Of a stretch of 64,000 nt of DNA, positions 10,275 to 21,065 are shown in pieces (positions within the stretch are counted from its first letter, which is position 1; each line of letters starts with the position of its first letter). The notes under the pieces were generated by a model. That model was not told the origin of the DNA. It saw only the letters and a list, made by a program, of their open reading frames with translations, and made no database searches. The position numbers and the translations under genes are program-made. The stretch comes from Coenobita brevimanus (Eukaryota; Arthropoda; Malacostraca; Decapoda; Coenobitidae). The stretch is taken from positions 14,890,203 to 14,954,202 of the forward strand of contig CM064713.1 of assembly GCA_032717465.1 (NCBI GenBank). The letters are read 5' to 3'.

Positions 10275-12561
10275 GTGCACTCTTTCAATACAATTATAAA
10301 AAATGCAGACAAAAGACACATCCCCAGAGGCAACAGAAAGAGAGAAAACCCCAACTTCACACCAGAAATTCAAGGCCTCATTAGAAACCGGGACACACTG
10401 CGATACTCCCCAACACCCCATGCACGAGACATCGTACAACAAATACAAGAACTCAACACTCAAATAAACAGTAAAATATCAGAACAGCAAACAATAAACT
10501 GGAAAAATTACCTCCAAACACGACCACAAAACAATCATCAGCAAACTCTACAAAACACTAAACAGCATCACACTTTCCAACAGCAACACCACACAATCAA
10601 ACACTGCCATCACAACAACAGACACCATATCCTCAAACAAACAACAAGCAAACACTCTCATCAATCACTTTTCACAAGTCTGTCACCTAAACCCCATCCC
10701 GAAGACAGACGTATCATCCGACATAAGAGACAGTTCCCCACAGACCCAGACTATGCATCTTTCACTTACAACCAGACAAAGCACATCATTAACAACTTTA
10801 AGCACTCATCTGCCTGTGGACCAGACAACATAAGCAACATTCACCTTAAACACCTTGGACCACAAGGCATACAAGCACTCACCAACATATCAAACTACAG
10901 CTACTAACACAACATAATACCCAACATCTGGAAGCATGGCATTATCATCACTATCCCTAAACCCAACAAAGATCTCACATTACCCTCCTCACACTGCCCC
11001 ATCACACTCCTCTGCAGCCCCTCTAAAGTCACTGAATGACTGGTACTACAACTAGTCACACCTCACATTCCTCTAGCCCAATCAGAACATGGCTTTAGGT
11101 GACTACACTCCACAAACACCCTTCTTACAGACCTTACACAGAGAGTTTTCGATGGCATGAATTCAGCTAGGCCACCACACACAACAATTCTAATCACACT
11201 AAACATCAGCAAAGCTTTTGATGCCGTCCCCCGCCACAACCTCACAAACAAAATACTCAACACAAACATGCACAGTAACACAAAAAGATGGCTGACAAAC
11301 TACTTAGCAGGCAGATGTGTACACGTAACATTTGCCAGTCAGCCTTCTAACATCAGAAACTTCACAAACGGCATCCCCCAAGGATCTGTTTTGTCCCCTA
11401 CACTCTTTAACCTGTACATGCACGACATACCCACACCCCACACACCACAGATACACATAGCTTCCTATGCAGATGATATAACACTTACATGTACACACCA
11501 AAACGCAAACACAGCTGCGCACATCCTCCAACTTTACCTCAACACACTACACAAACGGTTCACCACAAACAGGCTCAAAATAGCCCAAGCCAAATCTACA
11601 GTGACCCTTCTCACAAACTGGACAGCAGAATGCAGTCACATCCCACACCTCACCATAAACAACACTCCCCTACCACACACACACACACACAAAATCCTTG
11701 GTGTAACATACAATACATCAATGTCATTTAAACAACACATCACAAACATTAAAAATAAAATAACACCAAGACTCAATGCCTTGAGGTCACTTGCCCATAC
11801 AACATTCAGACACAACAAAGAAACCACCACCACAGTATACAAACAATACATGTGTTCAGTGATGAATTATGCAAGCCCTGCATGGGCTTCTAACCTCACC
11901 AAAACACAGTACAATACTCTACAGACCATATAGAACAAGGTCCTAAAAATAATCACAGGCTGCACAGCTATTACACCCACAGACTACCTACATCAAGAAA
12001 CCAAAGTCCTCAAAGTCAAGGATCACCTAGACATGAGGCACCCAGTTTCTTGCTGCAGCATCCACAAACTCACAACATCCACTGTATTACATGGCAGCAC
12101 ATCCACCCATACCAAGGAACATCAAAACAACACCCAGCACACGATACCATACACAAATACTGTCATCTCTCCCCCCTCGCCCACCTCAGACCAGCTTCCA
12201 GAAGCATATCCACATGCAGATCACTCGCTGCTCCATTCAGTCACTTAAAGACAACACACAGCTGCATGCACAGCCTCCTGACATCCACCCTTCTGAATCC
12301 TACCTCCTTTGTGAGGCTAGGCTGAGATGTGGGCACCATCCAGCCCTCTTAAGCTACCAGAAGAAGCTGGATGACTCCATCGCTGAAGACTGTCCAGGAT
12401 GCAACACAGCACCCCATACTATGCACATTATGGAAGACTGCATTGCACACAATCACCTACGCCAAGAACACAACATACACTCTTTGAGAGCTCTGTGGGA
12501 AAGCCCGGTCTCAGCCATGGCCTTCCTAAGGGACTCGGGGCTGTTCGGTCAGACTGCCTAG
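10275..12561 (+). pseudogene. LINE-C reverse transcriptase and C-terminal domain
   Basis: Remnants run from a pre-finger region (10275-10907, with SACGPDNISN) through the RT core (11157-11933) to a C-terminal segment (12091-12561). The core shows LNISKAFDAVPRHNL (motif A), NGIPQGSVLSPTLFNLYM (motif B) and YADDITLT (motif C). The first acidic residue of motif A, normally Asp, is Asn here, which should abolish catalysis. The C-terminus has a CPGC...HTMHIMEDC Cys/His arrangement seen in jockey/I-type LINEs. Stops at about 10906, 11038, 11100 and 11931, plus frameshifts near 10505 and 12030, confirm decay. No RNase H domain is evident. Confidence 0.8.
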
Positions 12562-13065
12562 GGAACAGCTATTACTACTACTACACATTTTGGACTGACT
12601 GAGCAGTTTAGTCATATATTTAATCTGTCCGAAATGTGTTTGGAAGCGCGGTATCAAACGAAGAATGTGAAACTGTAAGCTAATTCACGAGAACACATGG
12701 ATGAAAGTGCTGTCATTTTTTCTGGTTAGCACAAATATTAGTTCTATTTCATCCCCTAAAACTGCCAGACCCAAAAATTTTTGTCTAACCATATGGCCTA
12801 AGGTCTCTCCTCAAGGCCACATGATAAGAGAGAAGGTGAAACTTTGACAACAACATTGGGTGTGTGGGGCAGGAGGGAAATATCGGGGAGCTATGTATCA
12901 ACAAAAGGGTACCCAGCCTAACTTCTGTTTTTCTTAATGCTATTTTTAACACCACTGATGTTTTTAGTTACAACAGTCATATCTCTTTCAATGTTTTACC
13001 CGATGAAGGGTGCAAAGTGGGGTTAGGTGGTAAGAAAGGGCAAAAGTGAGTTTTGGAAAGCTGCC

Positions 13066-13502
13066 AGAACACATTGTACCATTATACATGTAAACATATT
13101 GCCTAAGTGATGCAGATTTGAGTACTGCGGCCCCTTTCCAGTCCCTATTGCTCGTGGTACTCGAGGTTTGAGTGTATTTTCCATCCTCACTTCTAATTTC
13201 TCATTCCCTGGTTCCTTTTCATTTATTTCATGGTTTCTGTCCCTTATTTGTGTGCACTGGGTCTTAAAATAGGTGCTGTGCAAGTCCGGTAGGAAATTAT
13301 TTAGGTGGCTTTCAAAGTTAGGTTGGGTTGGAGTCTATAAGTACCTGTCCAGGGGCATTATTCCCATGTCCCGGACAAAACCAAGTCCCAGATGTACCTT
13401 TGGCTCTATCATGTTGGATCTTGGAGGGATTACTGTATTTTTTTTAATCGAAAATCAAATGATATCATGTGAGATGTATGTAATACTAAAATAACTTTCC
13501 TT
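13066..13502. other. Unassigned spacer
   Basis: I see no gene and no recognised repeat. The right end supplies the target site of the following K retroposon. Confidence 0.5.
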
Positions 13503-13519
13503 GAGAATGTAGGTTTAAG

Positions 13520-14029
13520 GTAGGTGGGGGCACCCACCATCCACTCACTCAATGTAGTGCTGCTCTCGGTGTCTGCCCTGTCCTCTCCTCCATCCTTGTT
13601 TCCTTCCATCTTCTGTCTTTTTTTCCTTCATTCTTTTCTCTTCCTTCTGCCTACGGATGACTTTACACTCCCTCTTCTGTCTTTCATTCCTTCATTCTTT
13701 CCTCTCCCTTCTGCCTGTGGGTGACTCTACACTGAGTGACAAGCCAAATGGTTTCCTGTACACCAGGAAACTATTTACTACCCTGGGTGGTAACCATATA
13801 ACCAAATTTTGGAGCCTGGTGGTTTAGTGGATAATTATTGTGCTCCAGTCCGATTGAACCGGTGAAGGTTTATATCCAAGGGATGGTTGGGGTTTATTGC
13901 TCATGTAATGCCACTCAGGGATGAGTGAGGCTGGTCACTCTCATCTTAAATGTCAGGACCAACTGCCTAGCCCCGGGCTTCTACGCTCCTCATGGGACAA
14001 TGTAGGATTGGATGATGGATGGATGGATG
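13520..14029 (+). mobile_element. Retroposon K, full-length copy with (GATG)n tail
   Basis: This 510-bp copy has a target duplication of about 17 bp: GAGAATGTAGGTTTAAG at 13503-13519 and GAGAATGTAGGTCTATAAG at 14030-14048. It starts with GTAGGTGGGGGCACC, passes through a CT-rich variable middle and ends in GGATTGGATGATGGATGG. Near the 3' part are pol III-like boxes: TGGTTTAGTGG (13820-13830, A-box-like) and GGTTTATATCC (13867-13877, B-box-like) at tRNA-like spacing. It encodes no protein. The tail type matches the GATA-tailed LINE-A family, a plausible helper. The inner position of the boxes is unusual for a tRNA-type SINE. Confidence 0.8.
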
Positions 14030-14113
14030 GAGAATGTAGGTCTATAAGAAAATGCCTCAAATCCCTGTGTCATTTCCACACATATATACCGGTATTGTTT
14101 CCATCTCTATTAA

Positions 14114-14475
14114 CCCGTTAACTGCTCAGGCGGATTTTTGGAGACATAGGGGTAAAACTGAAATTTCCCAAAGGCCAAATTTTGTCTTAGGAATTGATAG
14201 GATACTTGCCAAAGTATATAGTAATGAAATATTAGCTCAATATTTACCTTGCTAAAGCCGTGGAAGAACATCGAAGTGTCTGATACCCTACTGGAATGTA
14301 TGGTTTTTGCTTTCATTTTTTGTTTCTGTTTCAGTTTTGAAGGCTCCAACATGCTTGCATGCATCGGCCTTGGTCACCATGGCTCTATATTCGAAATGCA
14401 CCTGCGCGGCCAGGGCTGTATTGAGCAGTCACACTCGGAACAGCCCAGGCTGTACAGTATAGAGCAGTGAACGGG
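14114..14475. mobile_element. MITE-M, 362 bp, TTAA target duplication
   Basis: The inverted ends are CCCGTTAACTGCTC (14114-14127) and the complement GAGCAGTGAACGGG (14462-14475). Exact TTAA flanks lie at 14110-14113 and 14476-14479. TTAA duplications point to piggyBac-like transposition. There is no transposase. The interior differs from the G family. Confidence 0.85.
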
Positions 14476-14479
14476 TTAA

Positions 14480-15654
14480 TATTTTTTGAGTGACGGAGGT
14501 GGTCAGGAACCTAACCCCCTTATTTCTCAACAATATTATGCGAAAAATCGGTTCGTTATTTGACCAGTTTGTTATTCACCCACTTTTTAGGGAACGCATC
14601 CCTGTCGAATAGTGGGGGATAGGTGTAAAGTAATACACTATGTTCTGTATCATTGTACTGCATCATTGCTGTATTGTATTTTATGCTTAGTTTTCATCTT
14701 TTACTCATGGGAAAGTTTTTAGGATAGAGGGTGGAGACAGATAGTACAGCACCACAATATCCAGCTCTACACCGAATGTCAACCCAATAAAGGGTATTAT
14801 GCAATATCCAGAATTTCACATTATTTGGCATATGCCTTGGCTGAATTACGCCGGAAAAATGAGTTTCCTGTACAAACACCCAAAGAAGCAATGACCTGAT
14901 TCCCAGTACCTTCCACTCAGTAAGTGGTATCTGGCAACTGCCATGGTCTAGTTACTGTATATTTCTCATATTGCGCACCAGTAAGAGCAGTATTTAGGTA
15001 AACACCAAAAAGCAATATATAAGTTTTGTTACCATGTACATGACACTATGAGAGGAAACCACAATAAACTAATACTGAGGCTCAAACCGTACCAAAGAAT
15101 ATGAAACGCACAGCCTATCCCTCAACGGTTTCATGGTTAAAATGCAGAGAAACTCATAATGCTTGTTTTACATCCTAAATCAACAATACTGAGGGGGACA
15201 TAGCGTATAATATAAAATCTGTTGTTAAAAATAATGTCCAAATCACATGTCATCAAATCACGGAAATAAAAATAACAAAGTACTGTATATTCCAACCTAC
15301 ATTTTTAAATCTCTATGTGGGATGATATTCAGGTGGGAAAACGAAACCCTAAGTGTAAAACTGTGAACATTATGAACAAACAATGGAGTAATAAAAGATA
15401 ACAATGAAGGCCATCCACCGGAAAACAGAGCCTTAAGTGCAAAACCGTGAGCGCTGAGATCAAACAGCGGAGTAATAAAAGGTAAGAAAGAAGGCTATCC
15501 ACTGAATCTAGTGAAAACATAAAATTATTGGAGAACGACTATACTTTTTTACCTTAACATGGTCCAGACTTTTGTTCTTTTGCAGCTTCTCACAAAGTCC
15601 AATGGAGGCAAGACAATACTACAGCTCCACAGTATTTACAAGGCAAGAATACTC
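14480..15654. other. Unassigned region with a short tandem duplication
   Basis: No gene is visible. Imperfect tandem units of about 84 bp begin at 15337 and 15421 (GAAAAC start, AGTAATAAAAG core), with a third partial unit near 15512. A (C)5-rich stretch at 14500-14630 resembles decayed MITE sequence but has no definable ends. Confidence 0.5.
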
Positions 15655-15732
15655 CCCAAGTATCCCTGCTTGTCGTAAAAGGCGACTAAAAGGGTTGGCG
15701 GAGGGTTAGTGCCCCTCCCCGGAAAACAACTA

Positions 15733-16421
15733 CAGTGGGGCACCAATTTTCGCGCCTAATTGGGTCCAAAAATAATGCGCGAAAGTGGAATTAGCGAAAG
15801 TTGGGGCACTGTCTTTATGGCAAAAAGGCTAATTGGTTCCCGGTTATCCTAAAGTAACATCAGATTTTCATTTTCACTTGCAATATAGTACATCAAATCA
15901 CTATTGTACATTGCATTGTGAGATACAAACAATAAAAACTGTACAGTACACATTATATGAGGAGAAACATACCACCTTTCATTATTATACTGCCGTTTCT
16001 TCACTCCAACACGATACTCTCTTTTAGCCTTGGCCTTTCCTCCCAACTTTGAATGTCCTGGCCACTTTTTATCACCACCACTGCCTCCCGGCCCTCCCCC
16101 CACACCACCAGGCCCTTTCCCCACACTACCAGGTATAGTAGAGACCATTGAACCGTGAGAATCCAACACAATGGAGCTAGCACGCTCGTACACAATGGCG
16201 GGAATGGGTGGACAGAGTGTTGACAAGACGTCATTCAAGATGGCGGTGGGTTGCGGGCGGGTGGTGCAGGAAATTCAAAGTTCAAAATATTGTCCCAAAC
16301 CCAAAATTTGTGCGCGAAAATCGATTTTTTTCAAGCGAAAGTGGAAGTTAGGGAATATTTGGTGCATGCCACGAAAGTGGATTCCACGAATCCTGCTGTA
16401 GCAAAAGTTGGTGCACTACTG
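15733..16421. mobile_element. Pogo/Tigger-like MITE, 689 bp, TA duplication
   Basis: The ends are inverted: CAGTGGGGCACCAATTTTCG on the left (15733-15752) and CAAAAGTTGGTGCACTACTG on the right (16402-16421), which complements it with a few mismatches. TA lies immediately outside both ends (15731-15732 and 16422-16423). Subterminal GCGCGAAA motifs recur. TA duplications and CAGT termini fit the Tc1/mariner-pogo group. Short open frames inside (about 60-130 codons) show no DDE motif, so it is non-autonomous. Confidence 0.8.
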
Positions 16422-16423
16422 TA

Positions 16424-17240
16424 ACTAAAAAGACAAACAAGAAGCTTCGGACAAGGACTGACCAAACGATGACGACCCAGGACCGGACAAAGGACTTGGT
16501 AATGGCAATGTGGAATGTAAGAGGAGCGAGTGATGAGGTGAAAGAGAGAGAGATTGTCCAGGTGCTTGAGGGTGCGAAAGTGGATATATGTGGAATAACT
16601 GAAACAAAATGAAGAGGAGAAAGTGTGAGAGAATGGGAGTATGGATGGGGTATATGTGCAGGAGTAGGAGAATGAGAAGGCAAAGGAAGGGGTATGTATA
16701 GTTGTGCGTAAAAGATGGAAGAAGAGCATAAGAGAGTATGAATCAGTTGGGTCAAGGATTGTGTGCGTGAAATTGAAAGTTGGAATACAAATGTGGGCGA
16801 TTGTGTGTCTGTATGCGCCAACGCAACATCGTGCTAGCAGAGTGAGAGAAGAGTTCTGGACAAATGTGGAAGCGTGCATGGAAAAGTTTGGAAGGAATGA
16901 GTGTTTTTGATCAGTGATATGAATGGTAAAGTAGGGAATGTGAAGGTGGATGGAATAGTTGGTAAGTGGAGTGTGCCTGCTGAGATAGATGAGAATGGCA
17001 GTGCGTTAGTGGACATTTGTGCTGGGAGGGGGTTGGTGATAGCCAATACCCTCTTCAGGCATCAATGATCCACAGGTATACATGGCGAGTGATGAGAAGG
17101 GTGGGTGGTGAACTGAATGAAAGGAAGGCAATGACTGATTATATGTGTGTGGATGCAAGGATGCGAAGATGTGTAATGGATGCAAGAGCTTAAAGAGGTT
17201 GGGGGAATGGACTTTCTGACCACTACTTGGTGGTGGCCAG
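16424..17240 (+). pseudogene. LINE-A1 endonuclease domain
   Basis: After the MITE, the LINE resumes with a leader and a frame starting about 16502 that reads MAMWNVRG and DICGITETK. These are the N-terminal strand and the metal-binding Glu of an AP-type endonuclease. Later pieces read IVCLYAPTQHRAS (about 16800) and SDMNGKVGN (about 16913), the latter corresponding to the GDxNA catalytic motif. SNHYLV-like and DH-type motifs near 17220 (LTTTWWWPE in one frame) are decayed. At least five in-frame stops and frameshifts interrupt it. Confidence 0.7.
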
Positions 17241-17299
17241 AATTGGGATCCAAGTAAGATGGAGAAATAGAAGAGGGCAAAGACGAGAGGAAGGAGTAG

Positions 17300-19382
17300 T
17301 TGCAAGGAGAGTGGAAAGGTTACACGAGGATGAGAAAAGGGCAGAGTATAAGAGAGAAGTGGAGGAACGATTGGGCAAGTATGAATTGGAGCAGATGGGG
17401 GACGTGGAAGGTGTGTGCAGGATATTTACAGAAGAAATATGTGCAGCATGTGATGTGGTGTGTGGGAGGAAGAGAAGACGGTGGGGGGTGCAAGGAACAG
17501 AGTGGTGAACTGGAGGTGAGACAGGCTGTGGCACAAAAGAAGAAAGCATACAATGAATGGATGAGAAATAGGGGCGTGGAAGAAGTTGAGAGGCGGAAGA
17601 GAGAGTTATATGTAGAAAGAAAGAGAGAGGTGAAAAGATTAGTAAGAGAGAGTAAGAAGAGAGTGGATGAGGAATTTGGAAGGAATTTGAGTGTAAAGTG
17701 GAGGGACTGTAAGAAAATGTTCTGGCATGAGGTAAAGAGAGTAAGACAGGGTGGAAGTGAGGTTAGCAGGGGAGTGAAAGATAAAAATGGTAGATTAGTA
17801 GTGGAGAAGGGAGAAAAAGTGAGCAGATGGAGAGAACACTTTAAGGAATTGTTGAACATAAAGGATGGAAGTAATGTGAGTATAAGTGGTTGGGGAATGG
17901 CTGAGAGAAGGAGGGAGGTGAGACGACAGGAAGAAATCAGTAGGATAGAAGTTGTGAGAGCAATGAAGAAAGTTAAATTGGGGAAAGCCCCAGGAATTGA
18001 TGGAGTGTGTGGTAAAATGCTGAAGTATGGGGGAGAGATAGTAGTAGAATGGATGTAGAAGATGTGCAGATTGGTCTGGGAGGAAGGTAGAGTCCCGGAG
18101 GATGGGAAGTCAGGTATAATTATTCCCTTGTACAAAGGAAAAGGGGAAAAAGAAGTGTGTGGTAATCATAGGGGCATTTGTCTTCTCAGAATAATATGAA
18201 AAGTGTATGGTACGATACTTATTGACAGAGTTAGAGAAAGAACAGAGGAATTAGTTGGAGAAGAACAGGCAGGCTTTAGGAAGGGAAGAGGTTGGGTAGA
18301 TCAGATATTCATTATTAGATCTTTAGTGGAAAAGTTTCTAGAGAAGGGAAAGAAGTTGTATGCGGCTTTCATGGATTTGGAGAAAGCATATGACAGGGTG
18401 GATAGACAAGGATAGTGGAAAGTATTAAGAATATATGGAGTAGATGGGAAGTTGTTGAACGCTTTGAAGTGTATGTATGATGGTGCTAAGGCTGCAGTGC
18501 GTGTGGATGGTGAACTGAGTGAATTTTTCTCTTTGAAGGTTGGGTTGAAACAGGGATGTGTCATGTCTCCATGGTTGTTCAATCTGTACATGGATGGGGT
18601 AATAAAAGAGGTACAAGGTAGGGTAATGGATGTTGGAGTGGCCCTGGTGAGAGAGGATAGTGTTTGGAAACTCCCTGTACTGTTGTTTGCAGATGATACT
18701 GTGTTGTTGAGTGAAGACGAAGGGGAGCTGCCAGGCTTGGTGGATGAGTTTGGAAGAGTGTGTAAGAAATGGAATCTAAAGGTAAATGTAGGGAAGAGTA
18801 AAGTGATCGTCTTTGAGAGAGGTGAAGTCACTGAATGTACAGCGAGGTTAGATGATGAGGAATTGGAAAATGTGAGTGCGTTTAATTACTTGGGTAGTGT
18901 GATGAGTAAGGATGGAAGTTTGGAGGGTGAAGTGCTTGAAAGGGTACAGCAGGGAAGAAAGGTTGCTGGTTCTTTGAAAAAAGTTATAAGAAACAGGGAA
19001 GTGAGCATGAAGTGAAAAAGTACTACATGACAGTATTGTGATACCAACTCTAACGTATGGAAGTGAAGCTTGGACGTTGCTGGAAGGACACAAGTCAAGA
19101 GTGAGAGCAGTGGAAATGAGTTATTTAAGAGGAGCCTGTGGAGTCACATGGAGAGACAGGCTGACGAATGAGGATATAAAGGAGCGTTGTGGTGTGAATG
19201 TGCATGTAATAGGAAGCGTTATGAGGAACACACTGAGGTGGTTTGGCCATGTGGAAAGGATGGAGGGTGAAAGACTGACGAAGAGAGTGTATGTGAGTGA
19301 GGTGGAGGCTGAGGATGAGATGGAGGGATGGGGTGGAGAGGTATATGAGAGAAGGGGGTGTGAGTTGGGATCAGGGCAGTGA
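17300..19382 (+). pseudogene. LINE-A1 reverse transcriptase and C-terminal domain
   Basis: The region encodes the linker (basic, RRKRELYVERKREVKRLVRE, about 17590-17650), the finger motif GKAPGIDGVCGKM (about 17980), SGIIIPLYKGKGE (about 18110), the GFRKGRGWVDQIF block (about 18270), motif A AAFMDLEKAYDRVDRQG (about 18362), motif B GLKQGCVMSPWLFNLYMD (about 18543) and motif C LLFADDTVLLSEDE (about 18682). The C-terminal part at 19038-19382 holds GHKSRVRAVEMSYLRG and RWFGHVERMEGE. Stops occur at about 18056, 18200 and 18414, and a frameshift near 19013. All catalytic aspartates are still visible. Confidence 0.85.
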
Positions 19383-19470
19383 AATGGCGGGTGACAGGGC
19401 AACATGGAGGCGATTTGTTTGTGGCCACCCCAAATGGGATTGAGGCGTCTGGCAATAGATCGATAGATAG

Positions 19471-19776
19471 ATTTTTACAACTTGGTATTCAAGATGGAGA
19501 TATGGCAACTTTACACCAAGTAAAAAGGGTAGTCATTTCTGCTGATGATAAAATTTCAACATGTAGGGCAGTCTCATGGAAGAAGATGGAAAGGGTGGTG
19601 GTCAAAGGCAGAAGTGACAATGAAGAGAACCAGACCAAGTTGGTGGGAAAAAAAAGGGGAGGAGGGGTAGGGGAGTGACAATGAAGGACGTAGAGATACT
19701 CATCCCCTCACTGCATGATCATTACTGATATATGGGTGGCGGGCTGACACTCAGATGCAACTAAAAACATACTAGA
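19471..19776. other. Unassigned spacer
   Basis: No gene or known repeat is visible between the A1 tail and the K copy. Confidence 0.5.
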
Positions 19777-20293
19777 ATCCATCCATCCACCCATCACCCA
19801 ATCCTACATTGCCCTATGAGGAACGTAGGAGCCCGGGGCTAGGCAGGTTGGTCCTGACATTTAAGTTGAGAATGACCAACCTCACTCATCCCTGAGTGGC
19901 ACAACATGAGCAAACTCCAACCACCCCTTGGATATAAACTTTCACCGGCTCAATCCGACTGGAGCACCGTAATTACCCATTAAATCACCATGCACCATAA
20001 TTTGGTTATCATGCTTCCACCCACTGTAGTAAATGGTTTCCTGGTGTCCAGGAAACTGTTTGGCTTGTCACTAGTGTAGAGTCACCCATAGGCAGAAGGA
20101 AGAGGAAAGAATGAAGGAAAGAAAGGCAGAAGATGAAGTGTAAAGTCACCTGTAGGCAGAAGGATGAGGAAAGAATGAAGTAATGAAAGACAGATGAGGA
20201 AGGAAGTAAATAAGGAAGGAGAGGAAAGGGCAGACACCCGAGAGCAACATTACATTGAGTGACTGGATGGTGAGTGCTTCCACCTCCCACCTT
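19777..20293 (-). mobile_element. Retroposon K, minus-strand copy
   Basis: This is the complement of the K unit. It starts (plus-strand left) with (ATCC)n tail sequence, then has the complement of TGGTTTAGTGG and GGTTTATATCC boxes, the AGTGACAAGCCAAA block, a purine-rich middle and the head motif ending at CCACCTCCCACC. It is full length or nearly so. I did not find a clear target duplication. Confidence 0.75.
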
Positions 20294-21065
20294 ACTTACT
20301 ACAGTATTTAATTATTGATACTGATTTAAAATTCTGAAGATGAACCTTAAATTACATTTTCATAAGATCAAATAACTTTTATTTCTTCAACACCATGAAT
20401 TAAGTTTGGAGAAATGTTGTGGAAAACATTAAAGAAAGGTTGCCAGATTCAGGAAGTTTTGTCTGAAACTTAGATAATGCGAGTCATCATTTGCTTGGGT
20501 GATCGTGTCTGTAATATTATAAAAAGATAATTTAAAGGCAAAATGTTCATTATTATCATCATCAATCAAACCCTACTTCTGACCAAAATAATGCAGTAAG
20601 AATGATCCTGAAACAGGAAAGAGAAAATAAAAATACCCACTGAAATGGGCACTGAATGCCAACTAACAATGGGCTACATAATCATTTGCTCAACTTTCAA
20701 AGCTCTGAAATCTTGGATTCACCTCAAACAAAAACCATCCACATACTCTTTTTTAATTCTATCATAACTGGGACAACTCTAGTACTGTATCCTAGTTAAC
20801 ACCAGACAGCTTTATAGCTTTCTTCAGCTGAGAGTGAGTTACACAAACCTGAGTGATAATACAGCATTGTTACCATTCACTTTCTCCAGTCAGGGACAGC
20901 ATTAATATTCTATTTCACACGAATACCAAGTGACTTTATTCTGCTGAGACACTTAAAAAAGTCTGAAAGTTAACCTCTAAAGAATGCAAATCTCCCAGCC
21001 CCCATATCCCCGAATGCAAAACGGGTCCAATTTTTTAACTTTCACCAACATTAAATTTTTTCTTA
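20294..21065. other. Unassigned AT-rich region
   Basis: I see no gene and no recognised repeat in this stretch. Confidence 0.5.

Larger units (their letters stand above)
8783..12582 (+). mobile_element. LINE-C, full-length-looking non-LTR retrotransposon
   Basis: This element inserted near the centre of the foldback element. It is bounded by an exact 12-bp target duplication, ACACATTTTGGA, at 8771-8782 and 12583-12594. The order is a ~257-bp 5' leader, a proline-rich N-terminus, an AP-type endonuclease, a reverse transcriptase, a C-terminal Cys/His region and a short (ACT)n-like tail (ATTACTACTACT at 12571-12582). The layout suits jockey- or I-group LINEs, but the clade is not certain. Several frameshifts and stops make it non-functional. 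Confidence 0.88.
8350..13065. mobile_element. Long inverted-repeat (foldback) element split by LINE-C
   Basis: The left arm (about 8350-8782) and right arm (about 12583-13065) are diverged inverted copies of each other. Matching landmarks, given for the left arm and present as complements on the right, are CTCACTTTTACCC, TTAAAAATAGCATTA, GCTGGGTACCCTT, GTCAAAGTTTCACCTTCTCT, GGGTCTGGCAGTTTTAGG and CATCCATGTGTTCT. The arms are about 430-480 bp. Without LINE-C they would be separated by a very short loop, so the locus was essentially a large palindrome. I could not fix the outer ends or find target duplications. No transposase is visible. Confidence 0.8.
15655..19465 (+). mobile_element. LINE-A1, near-complete copy
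   Basis: This is the longest LINE-A1 in the window. It has a 5' untranslated region with the block CCCTGCTTGTCGTAAAAGG and GGAGGGTTAGTGCCCCTCCC, interrupted by a pogo-like MITE at 15733-16421. An endonuclease, RT, C-terminal domain and GGCAATAGATCGATAGATAG tail (to about 19470) follow. Multiple stops and frameshifts make it inactive. It is the reference for recognising the truncated A1 copies elsewhere. The same 5' block is reused in SINE-L. The start is approximate because I could not find the 5' target duplication. Confidence 0.8.

Noticed and set aside
14490..14640. C-rich stretch resembling the end of a Tigger-type MITE
   Set aside because: No matching inverted end and no TA duplication could be identified.
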